From assembly GCF_016899725.1 (NCBI RefSeq), contig NZ_JACLYU010000001.1:124001-188000 (forward strand): a stretch of DNA of 64,000 bases, given 5' to 3'. Every line of letters begins with the position of its first letter. Within the stretch, counting starts at the first letter, position 1. The notes below the pieces were generated by a model. The model was not told the origin of the DNA. It saw nothing but the letters and a program-made list of their open reading frames with translations, and did not search any database. This stretch comes from Bifidobacterium pullorum subsp. saeculare (lineage in GTDB: Bacteria; Actinomycetota; Actinomycetes; Actinomycetales; Bifidobacteriaceae). Shown one piece after another: positions 1 to 8,867 of this stretch. The translations under genes and the position numbers were made by a program.

Positions 1-235
1 CGTGAATGTGGAGACCTTCGGCACTGAGATCGGCGTCACGCGCGAACAGATCGCCGCCGCCGTGCGCCAGGTGTTCGACCTGCGCCCCGCCGCGATCATC
101 GACGAGCTCGACCTCAAGCGCCCGATCTACGAGAAGACCGCCGCCTACGGCCACTTCGGCCGCGATGACGCCGACTTCCCGTGGGAACGCCTGGACAAGG
201 TCGAGGCGCTCAAGGCCGCCGTCGCCGGTGCCTGA
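1..235 (+). CDS. metK: S-adenosylmethionine synthetase, C-terminal end (partial)
   Basis: The window opens inside this gene; only the last 78 or so residues are present. MetK makes S-adenosylmethionine from methionine and ATP in the cytoplasm. The visible part carries the family's C-terminal signature: VETFGT, then [24 protein letters not shown] and [12 protein letters not shown]. The frame is open to the window edge, so the apparent GTG start at position 2 is only an internal codon. It ends at TGA 235 and is followed by a strong hairpin. The product would supply the methyl donor used by the cyclopropane synthase encoded next door, but linkage alone does not prove co-regulation. Confidence 0.95.
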   Translation, partial: VNVETFGTEIGVTREQIAAAVRQVFDLRPAAIIDELDLKRPIYEKTAAYGHFGRDDADFPWERLDKVEALKAAVAGA

Positions 236-269
236 GCCACGGCGCCGGGCCCCGCGCGGACCGGCATGC

Positions 270-304
270 GGACATGCCCCGGGACTCCTGCCCGGGGCAT
301 GTCC
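270..304 (+). terminator. Hairpin after metK
   Basis: A perfect 14-bp stem (270-283 with 291-304) around a 7-nt loop follows the metK stop. There is no clear T tract. The right arm runs straight into the TATAAT box at 306, so terminator and next promoter touch. Confidence 0.6.
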
Positions 305-305
305 G

Positions 306-311
306 TATAAT
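306..311 (+). promoter_or_regulatory. -10 box of the cyclopropane synthase gene
   Basis: A perfect TATAAT lies 55 bases upstream of the start codon at 367 and just after the metK hairpin. The -35 region would lie within the hairpin arm; no good -35 match is visible. Confidence 0.5.
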
Positions 312-366
312 GGGACGCTGACATCGGGGATGAGACGCCCCGTCCGGCACAGCGAGGGGAAAGGCA

Positions 367-1662
367 ATGGCAGCAATGACCGTGGGCGACATGATCGCCC
401 TGTTCCTGAAGGATGACGCGCCGATCCGCATCGACGCCTTCGACGGCTCGTCGTTCGGCCGCGAGGACGCGCCGCTGCATCTGACGGTCAACAATTCACG
501 CGCCGTGTACTACATGGTGGACCATCCCGGCGAGCTCGGCCTCGCCCGCGCCTACCTGCAGGGCGACATCGGCTCTCCCGAGCTCGTGCCCGGCGACCCC
601 TACGAGGTGTTCAAGAAGCTCACCGCGATCAAGGGCTACACGCGCAAGCCGAACCCGGCCGGCCTGGCCCGTGCGCTGGCCACGGTCGCCTCGCATGGCA
701 TCCGCCATCCCGAACCGCCGAGCATCGAGGGCCCGGGCCGGCTGCGCCGCCTCACCGAGGGCCTGGTGCCACACTCCAAGGCCGGCGACGCCGCCACCGT
801 CAGCTACCACTACGACCAGTCGAACGACTTCTACCGCCTGTTCCTGGGCCCCTCCATGACCTACACCTGCGCCGTGTTCGACTCCCCGGACGACACCCTC
901 GAGCAGGCGCAGCAGCGCAAGCTCGACCTCGTGCTCGACAAGCTCAACCTCAAGCCCGGCGACCGGCTGCTCGACATCGGCTGCGGCTGGGGTTCCATGG
1001 AGATCGAGGCCGCCAAGCGCGGCATCCACGTGCTCGGCGTCACCCTGGCCGACGAGCAGGTGGCCTGGGGCCAGGAGTGGATCGAACGCGAAGGCCTGCA
1101 GGACCTGGCGGAGATCCGCCTCATGGACTACCGCGACGTGCCCGAGGGCGACTTCGATGGCATCTGCTCGCTGGGCATGATGGAGCATGTGGGCGTCAAG
1201 CACTACCCGGCCTACTTCCAGGAGATCTACGACAAGCTCAAGCCCGAGGGCATGCTGCTCAACCATCAGATCACGCGCACGAACTCCTACGTGGGCAAGT
1301 CCGCCGGTCCGTTCATCGACCGCTACATCTTCCCCGACGGCGAGCTCGCCTCCCCGGGCGAGATCGAGACGAAGATCCAGAACACCGGCTTCGAGGTCAT
1401 CCACGAGGAGAACCTGCGCCAGCACTACGCCCTGACCCTGCACCACTGGAACGCGAACCTGGCGGCCCACTGGCAGGAGGCCACGGACATGGTCGGCGAG
1501 CCCAAGGCCCGCCTGTGGGGCCTGTACATGGCCGGTTCGGCGCTCAACTTCGAACTCAACACCATCCAGATCCACCAGTACCTGTGCGTCAAGCCGCCGG
1601 AGGGCCACGGCGCCTCCTATCCGCTGCGCCCCTGGTGGACCACGGACCGCTCGGCCCGGTAG
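367..1662 (+). CDS. cfa: Cyclopropane-fatty-acyl-phospholipid synthase
   Basis: A 431-residue enzyme that transfers a methylene group from S-adenosylmethionine to the double bond of unsaturated acyl chains in membrane phospholipids. This stabilises membranes under acid and other stress. The N-terminal part (about 1-140) is the lipid-associated domain. The motif HYDQSNDFYRLFLGPSMTYT precedes the methyltransferase fold, whose SAM-binding loop LLDIGCGWG lies near residues 201-209. Length agrees with the family. ATG 367 is chosen because GAGGGGAAAGG lies just upstream. A palindrome with an A-rich loop follows the gene. Confidence 0.93.
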   Translation: MAAMTVGDMIALFLKDDAPIRIDAFDGSSFGREDAPLHLTVNNSRAVYYMVDHPGELGLARAYLQGDIGSPELVPGDPYEVFKKLTAIKGYTRKPNPAGLARALATVASHGIRHPEPPSIEGPGRLRRLTEGLVPHSKAGDAATVSYHYDQSNDFYRLFLGPSMTYTCAVFDSPDDTLEQAQQRKLDLVLDKLNLKPGDRLLDIGCGWGSMEIEAAKRGIHVLGVTLADEQVAWGQEWIEREGLQDLAEIRLMDYRDVPEGDFDGICSLGMMEHVGVKHYPAYFQEIYDKLKPEGMLLNHQITRTNSYVGKSAGPFIDRYIFPDGELASPGEIETKIQNTGFEVIHEENLRQHYALTLHHWNANLAAHWQEATDMVGEPKARLWGLYMAGSALNFELNTIQIHQYLCVKPPEGHGASYPLRPWWTTDRSAR

Positions 1663-1681
1663 GCGCACGCCCCGGGGCACA

Positions 1682-1709
1682 CGCGCACGGTAAAAAAATA
1701 CCGTGCGCG
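1682..1709. terminator. Palindrome with A6 loop between cfa and priA
   Basis: An 11-bp perfect inverted repeat (1682-1692 with 1699-1709) encloses six A residues. It lies 19 bases after the cfa stop and immediately before the likely priA promoter. It could end cfa transcription or bind a regulator; there is no T tract after it. Confidence 0.4.
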
Positions 1710-1720
1710 CAAGCGTGCCG

Positions 1721-1726
1721 TACCCT
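1721..1726 (+). promoter_or_regulatory. -10-like box for leaderless priA
   Basis: TACCCT ends six bases before the priA ATG at 1733, which would place the transcript start at or next to the start codon. No Shine-Dalgarno sequence is seen, which fits a leaderless transcript. Confidence 0.4.
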
Positions 1727-1732
1727 TGAACC

Positions 1733-4000
1733 ATGAGCACGCATCTGGACGCCGAGCAGCCGGCGCTCGAGGGCCTCGCCCCCCGCAGGCGCCGCAAACG
1801 CGCGCCGGCCGAGCGCATCCCGGCGGAGCGCGACCCCATCGCGCGCGTCGTACTCGACGTGCAGACCACCCATCTGGGCCAGACCTTCGACTACCTCGTC
1901 GACGAGCGGCAATCCGCGGCCGCCGTGCCCGGCGCCTTCGTACGCGTCCGATTCGGCGGACGGCGCGTCAGCGGCGTCATCTGGGAGCGCGCCGCCACCA
2001 GCGCCACCGCCGCCTCCGCCCTGCGCTACCTGGAGCGCGTGATCACCACCGACGTCACCGTGCCCGCCGCCCTGCGCGACGACATCACCGCCATCGCCGA
2101 CGCCTACGGCGGCACCCGCGCCAACATCCTGCGCCTCGCAGTGCCGCCGCGCGTCGCCAAGGTCGAGGCCGAGCAGCGCCTCGCCGCCAGCTTCCGCCGC
2201 GAGACCGCCGGCACGGCGGACGACGGTCCGCTGGCCGACCGTCTGGCGGCCCGGGGCGCCACGCTCCTCGCCTCCTACGGCGGCGCCGGCGGCGGCCTCG
2301 CCGCCATCCGGGACGCCCTCGGCCGCTCCGGATTCTCGGCCTTCGTACTCGACCCATTGCCCGGCGTGGGGGAGAAGTCCCGCCTGCTGGCCTGGATGGC
2401 CGCCTCCGCGCTCGCGGCCGACCGCCCCGCCGTCGTGGTGCTGCCCGGAACGAAGGAGACCGAGGACCTGCTCGCCGCGCTCGTCGCCCTGGGCCTGAAA
2501 CCCTTCGCCCCCACCCCCTCCGGCGCCTGGGCCGGCGATGTGGCCGTGCTCAACGCCGCCCTGCCGCCCGCCGACCGCTACCGCGCCTGGATGGCCGTGG
2601 CCCAGGGCCAGGTGCGCTGCGTCATCGGCTCGCGCGCCGCGATGTACGCGCCCGTCGCCGACGGCGGCGGCCTGTTCGCGATCATGGACGACACCGCCTA
2701 CCAGCAGGCCGACGGCATGATGCCCTACGCGCAGGCGCGCGGCGTGCTGCGGCTGCGAGCCAGGCTGCACGGCGGGGTGTTCGTCGCGCTCGCCGACGCG
2801 CGCAGCCCCATCAGCCAATGGGAGGCCGCCGGCGGGCCCGGCGGCGCGCGCGACGTCATCGAAACCGGCGTCGGCGGGCCGGCCCACGCCATCAGCCCGC
2901 TGGCCACCGTGGCCAAGGACCGCACCCCCTGGATCCGCTGGCTCAACCGCGAGGAGCTCACCCGCCTCGCCGACCCCTCTATCGGCGCACGCGTACCCCA
3001 CACCGCCGTCGCCAACGTGCGGCGCGCCCTGGACGCCGGTCCCGTCCTCTTCTCCATCCCCTCCGACGGCGTGAGCCAGGCGCTGGGCTGCGCCTCCTGC
3101 CTGAAGCAGGCCCGCTGCCCCCGGTGCACCGGCCCGCTCGGCCTCGACCCCGGCTCGCACACGCCCCGATGCCGGTGGTGCAACGCCGCGGCCACGGACT
3201 GGTCCTGCCCCCAATGCCACGGCACGCGGCTGCGGCTGGTGCGCGTCGGCGCGGCCGGCACCGCCCAGGAGCTGCAGGGCCTGTTCCGCGGCGTGACGAT
3301 GCTGCTGTCCAGCCCCAGCCAGCCGCACGGGCCCATCGCGCGCATCGAGGCCCGGCCACTCATCGTCATCGCCACACCCGGCGCCGAACCTCGCGTGCTC
3401 AACCCGGACGGCACGATGGGCGAATACGCCGCCGTCGCCGTGCTCGACGCCTGGACCAGCCTGTACAAGCCCGGCGTGGACGCGCGCGTGGACACGCTCA
3501 ACGACTGGATGCGCGCCGTTGCGATGTGCGCGCCGCGCTCCCGCGGCGGCCAGGCGCTGCTCATCGGCGAAACCGACCCGGCGCTCGCCCGTTCGCTCAT
3601 GCTCTGGGACTCCACCCAGCTCGCCGCCCAGGAGGTGGCCGAACGCGTCGAGACTGGGCTGCCTCCCGCGATCACCGCCGCCTGCGTGTGGGGGCGGCGC
3701 GACGCGGTGCTCGGCGCGCTGCGCCGCATCGGCGCCCTCGACGGCGACCTCGCCGCCTGCCCGCTGCCCGGCGGCGGCGAACTGCCCGGCATGCTCGGAC
3801 CGGTGCCGATCCCCCAGCCGCGCACCGTGGACGCGCGCGAGCTGGAAGGCACCGCCGACCGGGTCAAGGCCGTCGTGCGCGTGCCCGCGGGGCGGCGCGG
3901 CGAGCTCGCCACGCGCCTGCGCACCGCGGTGGCGCGGCATGTGGCCAACCGCGAGACCGGCGAGCTGCGCTTTCAGATCGACCCCAAGGACCTCATCTAG
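1733..4000 (+). CDS. priA: PriA-like primosomal protein N', helicase motifs lost
   Basis: A 755-residue protein with the overall plan of PriA, which reloads the replication machinery at stalled forks. The zinc-binding region is well kept near residues 450-500, with paired cysteines in ALGCASC, ARCPRC, RCRWC and SCPQC. The ATPase motifs are not: the Walker A position reads LPGVGEKS rather than the usual GxTGSGKT, and the motif II position reads IMDDTAYQQ instead of a DEEH box. Actinobacterial PriA proteins are known to have lost helicase activity, so this is probably a structural replication-restart factor rather than a broken gene. ATG 1733 is used; it has no ribosome site but a -10-like box six bases upstream. 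Confidence 0.88.
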   Translation: MSTHLDAEQPALEGLAPRRRRKRAPAERIPAERDPIARVVLDVQTTHLGQTFDYLVDERQSAAAVPGAFVRVRFGGRRVSGVIWERAATSATAASALRYLERVITTDVTVPAALRDDITAIADAYGGTRANILRLAVPPRVAKVEAEQRLAASFRRETAGTADDGPLADRLAARGATLLASYGGAGGGLAAIRDALGRSGFSAFVLDPLPGVGEKSRLLAWMAASALAADRPAVVVLPGTKETEDLLAALVALGLKPFAPTPSGAWAGDVAVLNAALPPADRYRAWMAVAQGQVRCVIGSRAAMYAPVADGGGLFAIMDDTAYQQADGMMPYAQARGVLRLRARLHGGVFVALADARSPISQWEAAGGPGGARDVIETGVGGPAHAISPLATVAKDRTPWIRWLNREELTRLADPSIGARVPHTAVANVRRALDAGPVLFSIPSDGVSQALGCASCLKQARCPRCTGPLGLDPGSHTPRCRWCNAAATDWSCPQCHGTRLRLVRVGAAGTAQELQGLFRGVTMLLSSPSQPHGPIARIEARPLIVIATPGAEPRVLNPDGTMGEYAAVAVLDAWTSLYKPGVDARVDTLNDWMRAVAMCAPRSRGGQALLIGETDPALARSLMLWDSTQLAAQEVAERVETGLPPAITAACVWGRRDAVLGALRRIGALDGDLAACPLPGGGELPGMLGPVPIPQPRTVDARELEGTADRVKAVVRVPAGRRGELATRLRTAVARHVANRETGELRFQIDPKDLI

Positions 4001-4023
4001 CCGCGGGCGGGCCAGCCCGATTG

Positions 4024-4029
4024 TAAGAT
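4024..4029 (+). promoter_or_regulatory. Candidate -10 box for the HAD phosphatase-fmt pair
   Basis: TAAGAT lies 58 bases before the HAD start at 4088, between that gene and the priA stop. Confidence 0.35.
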
Positions 4030-4087
4030 GGCGTCCGTCACCGGGCCGCAGGGGTCCGGCGGCTCGTCCCAACGAACGGAGGATGCG

Positions 4088-4792
4088 ATGAAAGGCTGGC
4101 CGGGCGAACCGGACATGGACTACGACGTGATGGTGGCCGACGGCGCGGCCGCCGCCAACGCGGGCAAGCCGATCGACGACGTGATCTTCGACTTCGGCAA
4201 CGTGCTCATCTACTGGGATCCGGCGGCCGTGCTCGTGCCCCGCTACCGGCAGGAGACCATCGACCGCTTCCTCGACAACGACATCTCCGGCTTCTACGAC
4301 GCCAACGACATGATGGACGGCGGCGCCACCCCCGAGGAGGCCATCGCCTGGATGCGCGGGCACGCCGGCGACGAATGGGCCGACATCCTCGCGTACTACG
4401 TGGAGAACTTCCGCGACTCCCTGACCGGCATCGTGCCCGGCGCCCGCGTGCTCGTCAACGACCTGCGCGCGGCCGGCATCGGCGTGTGGGGCCTGAGCAA
4501 CTGGGAGGCCTCGCTGTTCCACGTGGCCGAGGAACAGTGCGATATCCTCGAATCGCTCGACGGCCGGCTCGTCTCCGGCTTCGTCAAGATGCGCAAACCC
4601 CACCGGGACATCTACCAGGCCGCGCTCGAACGCTTCGGCATCGACGCCGCCGGAGCCGTGTTCATCGACGACAAGGCGATGAACATCGTCGGCGCCAACC
4701 AGGCCGGCATCCGCGGCATCCGCTTCCAGGACCCGGCGAAGCTGCGCGCGCTGCTCATCGCCAACGGCGTGGACATCCCGGCGGTGCGATGA
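4088..4792 (+). CDS. HAD-superfamily phosphatase (YihX-like)
   Basis: A 234-residue cytoplasmic hydrolase. The nucleophile motif [12 protein letters not shown] lies at about residues 33-44 (Asp35), followed by LSNW (motif II) and KPHRDIY with FIDDKAMN (motifs III and IV). The second Asp of the usual DxD is replaced by Gly, as in the DxGNV subgroup that includes YihX sugar-phosphate phosphatases. The exact substrate cannot be read from sequence. The start is ATG 4088, which has GGAGG six bases upstream; an in-frame upstream ATG at 4028 lacks a ribosome site. The stop overlaps the fmt start (ATGATG), so the two are probably cotranscribed and translationally coupled. Confidence 0.82.
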   Translation: MKGWPGEPDMDYDVMVADGAAAANAGKPIDDVIFDFGNVLIYWDPAAVLVPRYRQETIDRFLDNDISGFYDANDMMDGGATPEEAIAWMRGHAGDEWADILAYYVENFRDSLTGIVPGARVLVNDLRAAGIGVWGLSNWEASLFHVAEEQCDILESLDGRLVSGFVKMRKPHRDIYQAALERFGIDAAGAVFIDDKAMNIVGANQAGIRGIRFQDPAKLRALLIANGVDIPAVR

Positions 4793-5769
4793 TGGCGCTG
4801 CGACTGCTGTTCGCCGGCACCCCCGAGGTGGCCGTGCCCTCGCTCAAGGCCTTCGCCGCCGACCCCCGCTTCGAGGTGGCCGCCGTGCTCACCCGCCCCG
4901 ACGCGCCCACCGGCCGCGGCCGCCGGCTCATGCCCAGCCCCGTCAAGGCCGCCGCCCTCGACCTGGGGTTTGACGTGATCGACGCCAAGCCACGCGACCC
5001 CGGCTTCCTCGACCGTCTGGCGGCCGTCGGCGTGGACATCGCCGCCGTCATCGCCTACGGCAGCATCCTGCCCGTGCCGGTGCTCGACGCGGTGCCGCTG
5101 GGCTGGTACAACCTGCACTTCTCCAACCTGCCGCGCTGGCGCGGCGCCGCCCCCGTCCAACGCGCGATCTGGGCCGGCGACGTGACCTGTGGCGCCGACG
5201 TGTTCAAAGTGGGGGAGGGACTGGACGACGGGCCCATCGTCGCCTCGATGACCGTGGCGCTCACCGGCACGGAGACCTCCGGCGAGCTGCTCGCCCGACT
5301 GGCCGAGGAAGGCGCGCCGATGTATGTGGACGCGCTCGCCGCCGTCGGCGCCGGCACCGCCACGCTCACGCCCCAGAAGGGCGAGGGCGCCGTGTACGCG
5401 CACAAGATCACCACCGACGACGCGCATATCCGCTTCACGGACGACGTGGCCGCCGTCGACCGCCAGATCCGCGCCTGCACCCCCGCCCCCGGCGCCTGGG
5501 CCAGCCTCGACGACGGACGGCCCGCGGACGCGGATGCGCGGCCGCAGACGCTGCACATCCTCGCGGCCCGGCCGGCGGACACGGCCGCGCCGAACGTTCC
5601 GGCGGACCTGGCGCCCGGCCTGCTCGCCGTGGGCAAGCGCAACGTGTGGGCCGGCACCGCCACCGCGCCGCTGGAGCTGCTGGAGGTCAAGGCCCAGGGC
5701 AAGAAGGCCATGCGCGCCGCCGACTGGGCGCGCGGCGCCCGCCTGGCCGAAGGCGCTCGCCTGCGCTGA
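4789..5769 (+). CDS. fmt: Methionyl-tRNA formyltransferase
   Basis: A 326-residue enzyme that formylates initiator Met-tRNA using 10-formyltetrahydrofolate. The N-terminal formyltransferase domain opens with [14 protein letters not shown]. The active-site segment [19 protein letters not shown] gives Asn108 and His110, and GLDDGPI supplies the catalytic Asp near 146. The C-terminal OB-like domain follows (about 210-326). Two adjacent in-frame ATGs (4789 and 4792) are possible starts; the first overlaps the previous stop by four bases. Length matches the family. Confidence 0.95.
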   Translation: MMALRLLFAGTPEVAVPSLKAFAADPRFEVAAVLTRPDAPTGRGRRLMPSPVKAAALDLGFDVIDAKPRDPGFLDRLAAVGVDIAAVIAYGSILPVPVLDAVPLGWYNLHFSNLPRWRGAAPVQRAIWAGDVTCGADVFKVGEGLDDGPIVASMTVALTGTETSGELLARLAEEGAPMYVDALAAVGAGTATLTPQKGEGAVYAHKITTDDAHIRFTDDVAAVDRQIRACTPAPGAWASLDDGRPADADARPQTLHILAARPADTAAPNVPADLAPGLLAVGKRNVWAGTATAPLELLEVKAQGKKAMRAADWARGARLAEGARLR

Positions 5770-5785
5770 GTCGCGGGGCGGGCGC

Positions 5786-6505
5786 CTAGCGCAGGAAGTC
5801 GAGGACCAGCGTCAGGTCGCGCGTGTCGATGGCATGCGGCGCGGCGGCGCGGGTGGCGGGCTTGGCGCAGAATGCGATGCCCAGGCCCGCGGCCCGGATC
5901 ATCGGGATGTCGTTGGCGCCGTCGCCCACCGCGACGGTGCGCTCCATCGGCACGCCGTCGAGCCGCGCCCATGCGCGCAGGCTGGCAAGCTTCGTCTCCT
6001 TCGTGACGATCGGCCCCTCGACGCGGCCGGTCAGCCGGCCGTCGCGCACCTCGAGCCGGTTGGCGACCACATGGTCGATGCCGGTTTCGGCCACCAGCTG
6101 GTCCACGACCTCGTGGAAGCCGCCCGAGACCACGCCCACCGTCCAGCCGTGCGCGTGCAGCGTGCGGATGAGCTCCAACGCGCCGCGGGTGATATGGATC
6201 CGCTGCTGCACCTGGGCGAACACCGAGGTCGGCAGCCCCTCCAACAGCCGGACGCGGGCGCGCAACGCCTCGGCGAAATCCAATTCGCCGCGCATCGCCC
6301 GTTCGGTCACCTCGGCGATGCGCGCGCCGCAGCCGGCGGCCGCGCCCAGCTCGTCGATGACCTCCTCGTCGATCAGCGTCGAATCGACGTCCATCACCAG
6401 CAGCCCCGGCCTCGCCAGGGACGGCCTGGACGCCCGGGGAGCCTCCGCCACTGCGGGCACGGGGGCGCCGGGGTTGTCAAGGATGTGCACACGTTCGTCG
6501 GCCAT
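5786..6505 (-). CDS. serB: Phosphoserine phosphatase
   Basis: A 239-residue HAD-family enzyme that removes phosphate from O-phosphoserine in the last step of serine synthesis. The nucleophile pair is in VMDVDSTLIDEEV (Asp39 and Asp41), then VSGGF (motif II) and the metal-binding loop GDGANDIPMI. No N-terminal ACT domain is present, only about 30 unconserved residues. ATG 6505 is preferred over the in-frame TTG at 6535 because the latter overlaps the divergent dedA promoter. It converges on fmt with a short gap and diverges from dedA, with only 38 bases between start codons. Confidence 0.92.
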   Translation of the reverse strand: MADERVHILDNPGAPVPAVAEAPRASRPSLARPGLLVMDVDSTLIDEEVIDELGAAAGCGARIAEVTERAMRGELDFAEALRARVRLLEGLPTSVFAQVQQRIHITRGALELIRTLHAHGWTVGVVSGGFHEVVDQLVAETGIDHVVANRLEVRDGRLTGRVEGPIVTKETKLASLRAWARLDGVPMERTVAVGDGANDIPMIRAAGLGIAFCAKPATRAAAPHAIDTRDLTLVLDFLR

Positions 6506-6530
6506 GCCTTTGATTGTGGGAAATCGTTGG

Positions 6531-6536
6531 GACAAT
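6531..6536 (+). promoter_or_regulatory. -10-like box for leaderless dedA operon transcript
   Basis: GACAAT ends seven bases before ATG 6544. No ribosome site is seen. This would be the promoter of the dedA-arc-dop block. Confidence 0.35.
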
Positions 6537-6543
6537 GGCCCCT

Positions 6544-7281
6544 ATGTCTTTCCCGATCGCATTGCCCGACGTCCTCGGCCACGCCGCCGTCCTCGCCGCC
6601 GACGCGGCCCCCGTGTGCTCCACCGGCGAAACCGGCCTCATCGGAGCCATCACCGACTGGCTCGTCCACCTCATGGAGGCGGTCGGCGGCGTGGGCGTCG
6701 CCCTGGCCATCGCCCTGGAATCGATCTTCCCGCCCATCCCCAGCGAGGTCATCCTGCCATTGGCCGGCTTCACCGCCGCCCGCGGCAGCCTGGGGCTGGC
6801 GGAGGCGATCGTCTTCGCCACCGTGGGCTCCGTGCTCGGCGCGTGGGCGCTGTACGGCATCGCCCGTTGGGTAGGCCTGCACCGCATCAACAAGGCCGCC
6901 GACCGCATCCCCGGCGTCAGCCGCAAGGACGTGGGCAAGGCCAACGACTGGTTCACCCGCTACGGCACCTGGTCCGTGCTCATCGGCCGTGTGATCCCCG
7001 TGGTCCGCTCTCTGATCTCCATCCCCGCCGGCTTCAACCGCATGGGCTTCGCCCGCTTCACCGGCTGGACGCTGCTCGGCTCGGCCGTCTGGAACACCGC
7101 GCTCGTCACCGCCGGCTACCTGCTCGGCGACCAATGGTGCTCCATCCTCGGCGCGCTCGGCGTGTTCGAGGACGTGGTCATCGCCGTCTTCATCCTGGTC
7201 ATCGCCGTGCTCGTCGGCCGCGCGGTCCGTAAGGTGATGGTGGAACGCAAGGCGACGAAGGGACCCGAGGAGGACGCATGA
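6544..7281 (+). CDS. DedA-family membrane protein
   Basis: A 245-residue polytopic inner-membrane protein. It carries the DedA signature ESIFPPIPSEVILPLAG after an N-terminal helix, and the second conserved segment GRVIPVVRSLISIPAG, with further hydrophobic helices to the C terminus. DedA proteins are now viewed as lipid scramblases or undecaprenyl-phosphate transporters in other bacteria; the substrate here is unknown. ATG 6544 is chosen because a -10-like box lies seven bases upstream; ATG 6535 is also in frame. The stop overlaps the ARC ATPase start by four bases, so it heads the pupylation operon. Confidence 0.85.
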   Translation: MSFPIALPDVLGHAAVLAADAAPVCSTGETGLIGAITDWLVHLMEAVGGVGVALAIALESIFPPIPSEVILPLAGFTAARGSLGLAEAIVFATVGSVLGAWALYGIARWVGLHRINKAADRIPGVSRKDVGKANDWFTRYGTWSVLIGRVIPVVRSLISIPAGFNRMGFARFTGWTLLGSAVWNTALVTAGYLLGDQWCSILGALGVFEDVVIAVFILVIAVLVGRAVRKVMVERKATKGPEEDA

Positions 7282-8867
7282 GCGACGAAGGCGCGCAGGA
7301 CCTGGCGGCCCTGGCCGACCGCCTGCAGGCCAGGAACCACGCGCTGGCGCAGGCGCTGAACCGCGCCGGCAAGGAGCTGGCCAAGGCCAAGGCCCAGCTG
7401 GCCCAGCAGACCCAGCCGCCGCTGAGCTTCGCGACGATGGTGCGCGTCGACCGCTGCTCCACCGACGACCAGGGCGTGCGCCACGCCAGCGCCGAGGTCA
7501 TCGCCGGCACCCGCCGCCTCGTCGTGCCCGTCGCCGCCTCGCTCGACCCCGCCCGCCTCGCGGCCGGCGACACCGTGATGCTCAACGACGCGATGGTGCT
7601 CGTCGAAGGCCGCGGCCCGGACACGGCCGGCCCCGTGCGCACCGTGCGCCAGGACCTGGGCGACGGCCGGCTCATCGTCGTTGACGCCGGCGACAACCCC
7701 ACGCTGGTGCGCCGCGCCGGCGCGCTCGCCGGCGCGGCACCCTCCCGCGGCGACCGTGTGACCGTCGACCCTTCCGGCCGGCTCGCGTTGGAGGCGCTGC
7801 CCGGCGAGGACGACGCCGACCTCGTGCTCGAGGAGACCCCCGACGTCACCTTCGCCGACATCGGCGGCCTCGACGCCGAGATCGGCCGCATCAAGGACGC
7901 CGTGGAACTGCCGTTCCTGCACCGCGACCTCTTCGAGCGCTACGGCCTGGCCGCCCCCAAGGGCGTGCTGCTGTACGGCCCGCCCGGCAACGGCAAGACG
8001 CTCATCGCCAAGGCCGTCGCCCATGCGCTCGCCGCCGGCGGCGCCGGGGCCGGCGCGGGCGTGTTCCTGTCGGTCAAAGGCCCCGAGCTGCTCAACAAGT
8101 TCGTCGGCGAATCGGAGCGCCTTGTGCGCCAGATCTTCCAACGGGCCCGCGAACGCGCCGCGGACGGCCGCCCGGTCATCGTGTTCATCGACGAGATGGA
8201 CTCCCTGCTTCGCACCCGCGGCTCCGGCGTCTCCTCCGACGTGGAGACCACGATCGTGCCGCAGTTCCTCGCCGAACTCGACGGCGTCGAACGGCTCGAC
8301 AACGTCATCGTGATCGGCGCCTCGAACCGCGTGGACATGATCGACCCCGCCGTGCTGCGCCCCGGCCGCCTCGACGTGAAGATCCGCATCGACCGGCCCG
8401 ATCCGGCCGGCGCCACCGCCATCGTGCGCCACTACCTGACCGACGACCTGCCGCTGGAGCGGGGACTGGACGCGGACGCGCTCGCCGCCGTGCTCGTGCG
8501 CGATGTGTTCGCCCGCACGCCGGCACGGCGCCTCGCCGAGACGCGCGACGGCCACGGCCGCTGGCAGCCGCTGTACCTGGCGGACGTCGTCTCCGGCGCG
8601 ATGCTGCGCAACATCGTCGACCGCGCCAAAACCGGCGCGGTCAAGGCCTCCATCGCCTCCGGCGCGTTCGTGGCGATCGGGGTGGACCTGCTCGCCGCCG
8701 CCGTCGGCGAGGAGACGCGCGAAACCCGCGACGCCGTGCTCGACGCCGACCTGGAGCAGTGGGCGCGCGTCAACGGCATGGACCCCGGGTGCCTCACCGC
8801 CATCCGCCCCGCCGCGGACGAGAGCCCCGCCGTGCGCGAGCTCATGGACCAGGAGGCCATCCGATGA
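7278..8867 (+). CDS. arc: AAA ATPase forming ring-shaped complexes (ARC/Mpa)
   Basis: A 529-residue actinobacterial ATPase of the Mpa/ARC type. It has an N-terminal coiled coil (about residues 8-45) that in relatives binds Pup, an OB-fold region, and one AAA module. Walker A is GPPGNGKT at 234-241, Walker B is VFIDEMDS (Asp305-Glu306), and the arginine finger region is RPGRLDVKIRIDRPD. In mycobacteria the ring feeds pupylated proteins to the 20S proteasome through a C-terminal hydrophobic-Tyr-x motif. Here the protein ends MDQEAIR, with no such motif, and no proteasome genes are present nearby. Four-base overlaps on both sides tie it to dedA and dop. Confidence 0.92.
   Translation: MSDEGAQDLAALADRLQARNHALAQALNRAGKELAKAKAQLAQQTQPPLSFATMVRVDRCSTDDQGVRHASAEVIAGTRRLVVPVAASLDPARLAAGDTVMLNDAMVLVEGRGPDTAGPVRTVRQDLGDGRLIVVDAGDNPTLVRRAGALAGAAPSRGDRVTVDPSGRLALEALPGEDDADLVLEETPDVTFADIGGLDAEIGRIKDAVELPFLHRDLFERYGLAAPKGVLLYGPPGNGKTLIAKAVAHALAAGGAGAGAGVFLSVKGPELLNKFVGESERLVRQIFQRARERAADGRPVIVFIDEMDSLLRTRGSGVSSDVETTIVPQFLAELDGVERLDNVIVIGASNRVDMIDPAVLRPGRLDVKIRIDRPDPAGATAIVRHYLTDDLPLERGLDADALAAVLVRDVFARTPARRLAETRDGHGRWQPLYLADVVSGAMLRNIVDRAKTGAVKASIASGAFVAIGVDLLAAAVGEETRETRDAVLDADLEQWARVNGMDPGCLTAIRPAADESPAVRELMDQEAIR

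Noticed and set aside
1589-4603. 1004-codon minus-strand open frame
   Set aside because: It is a shadow of priA and the HAD gene in high-GC DNA.
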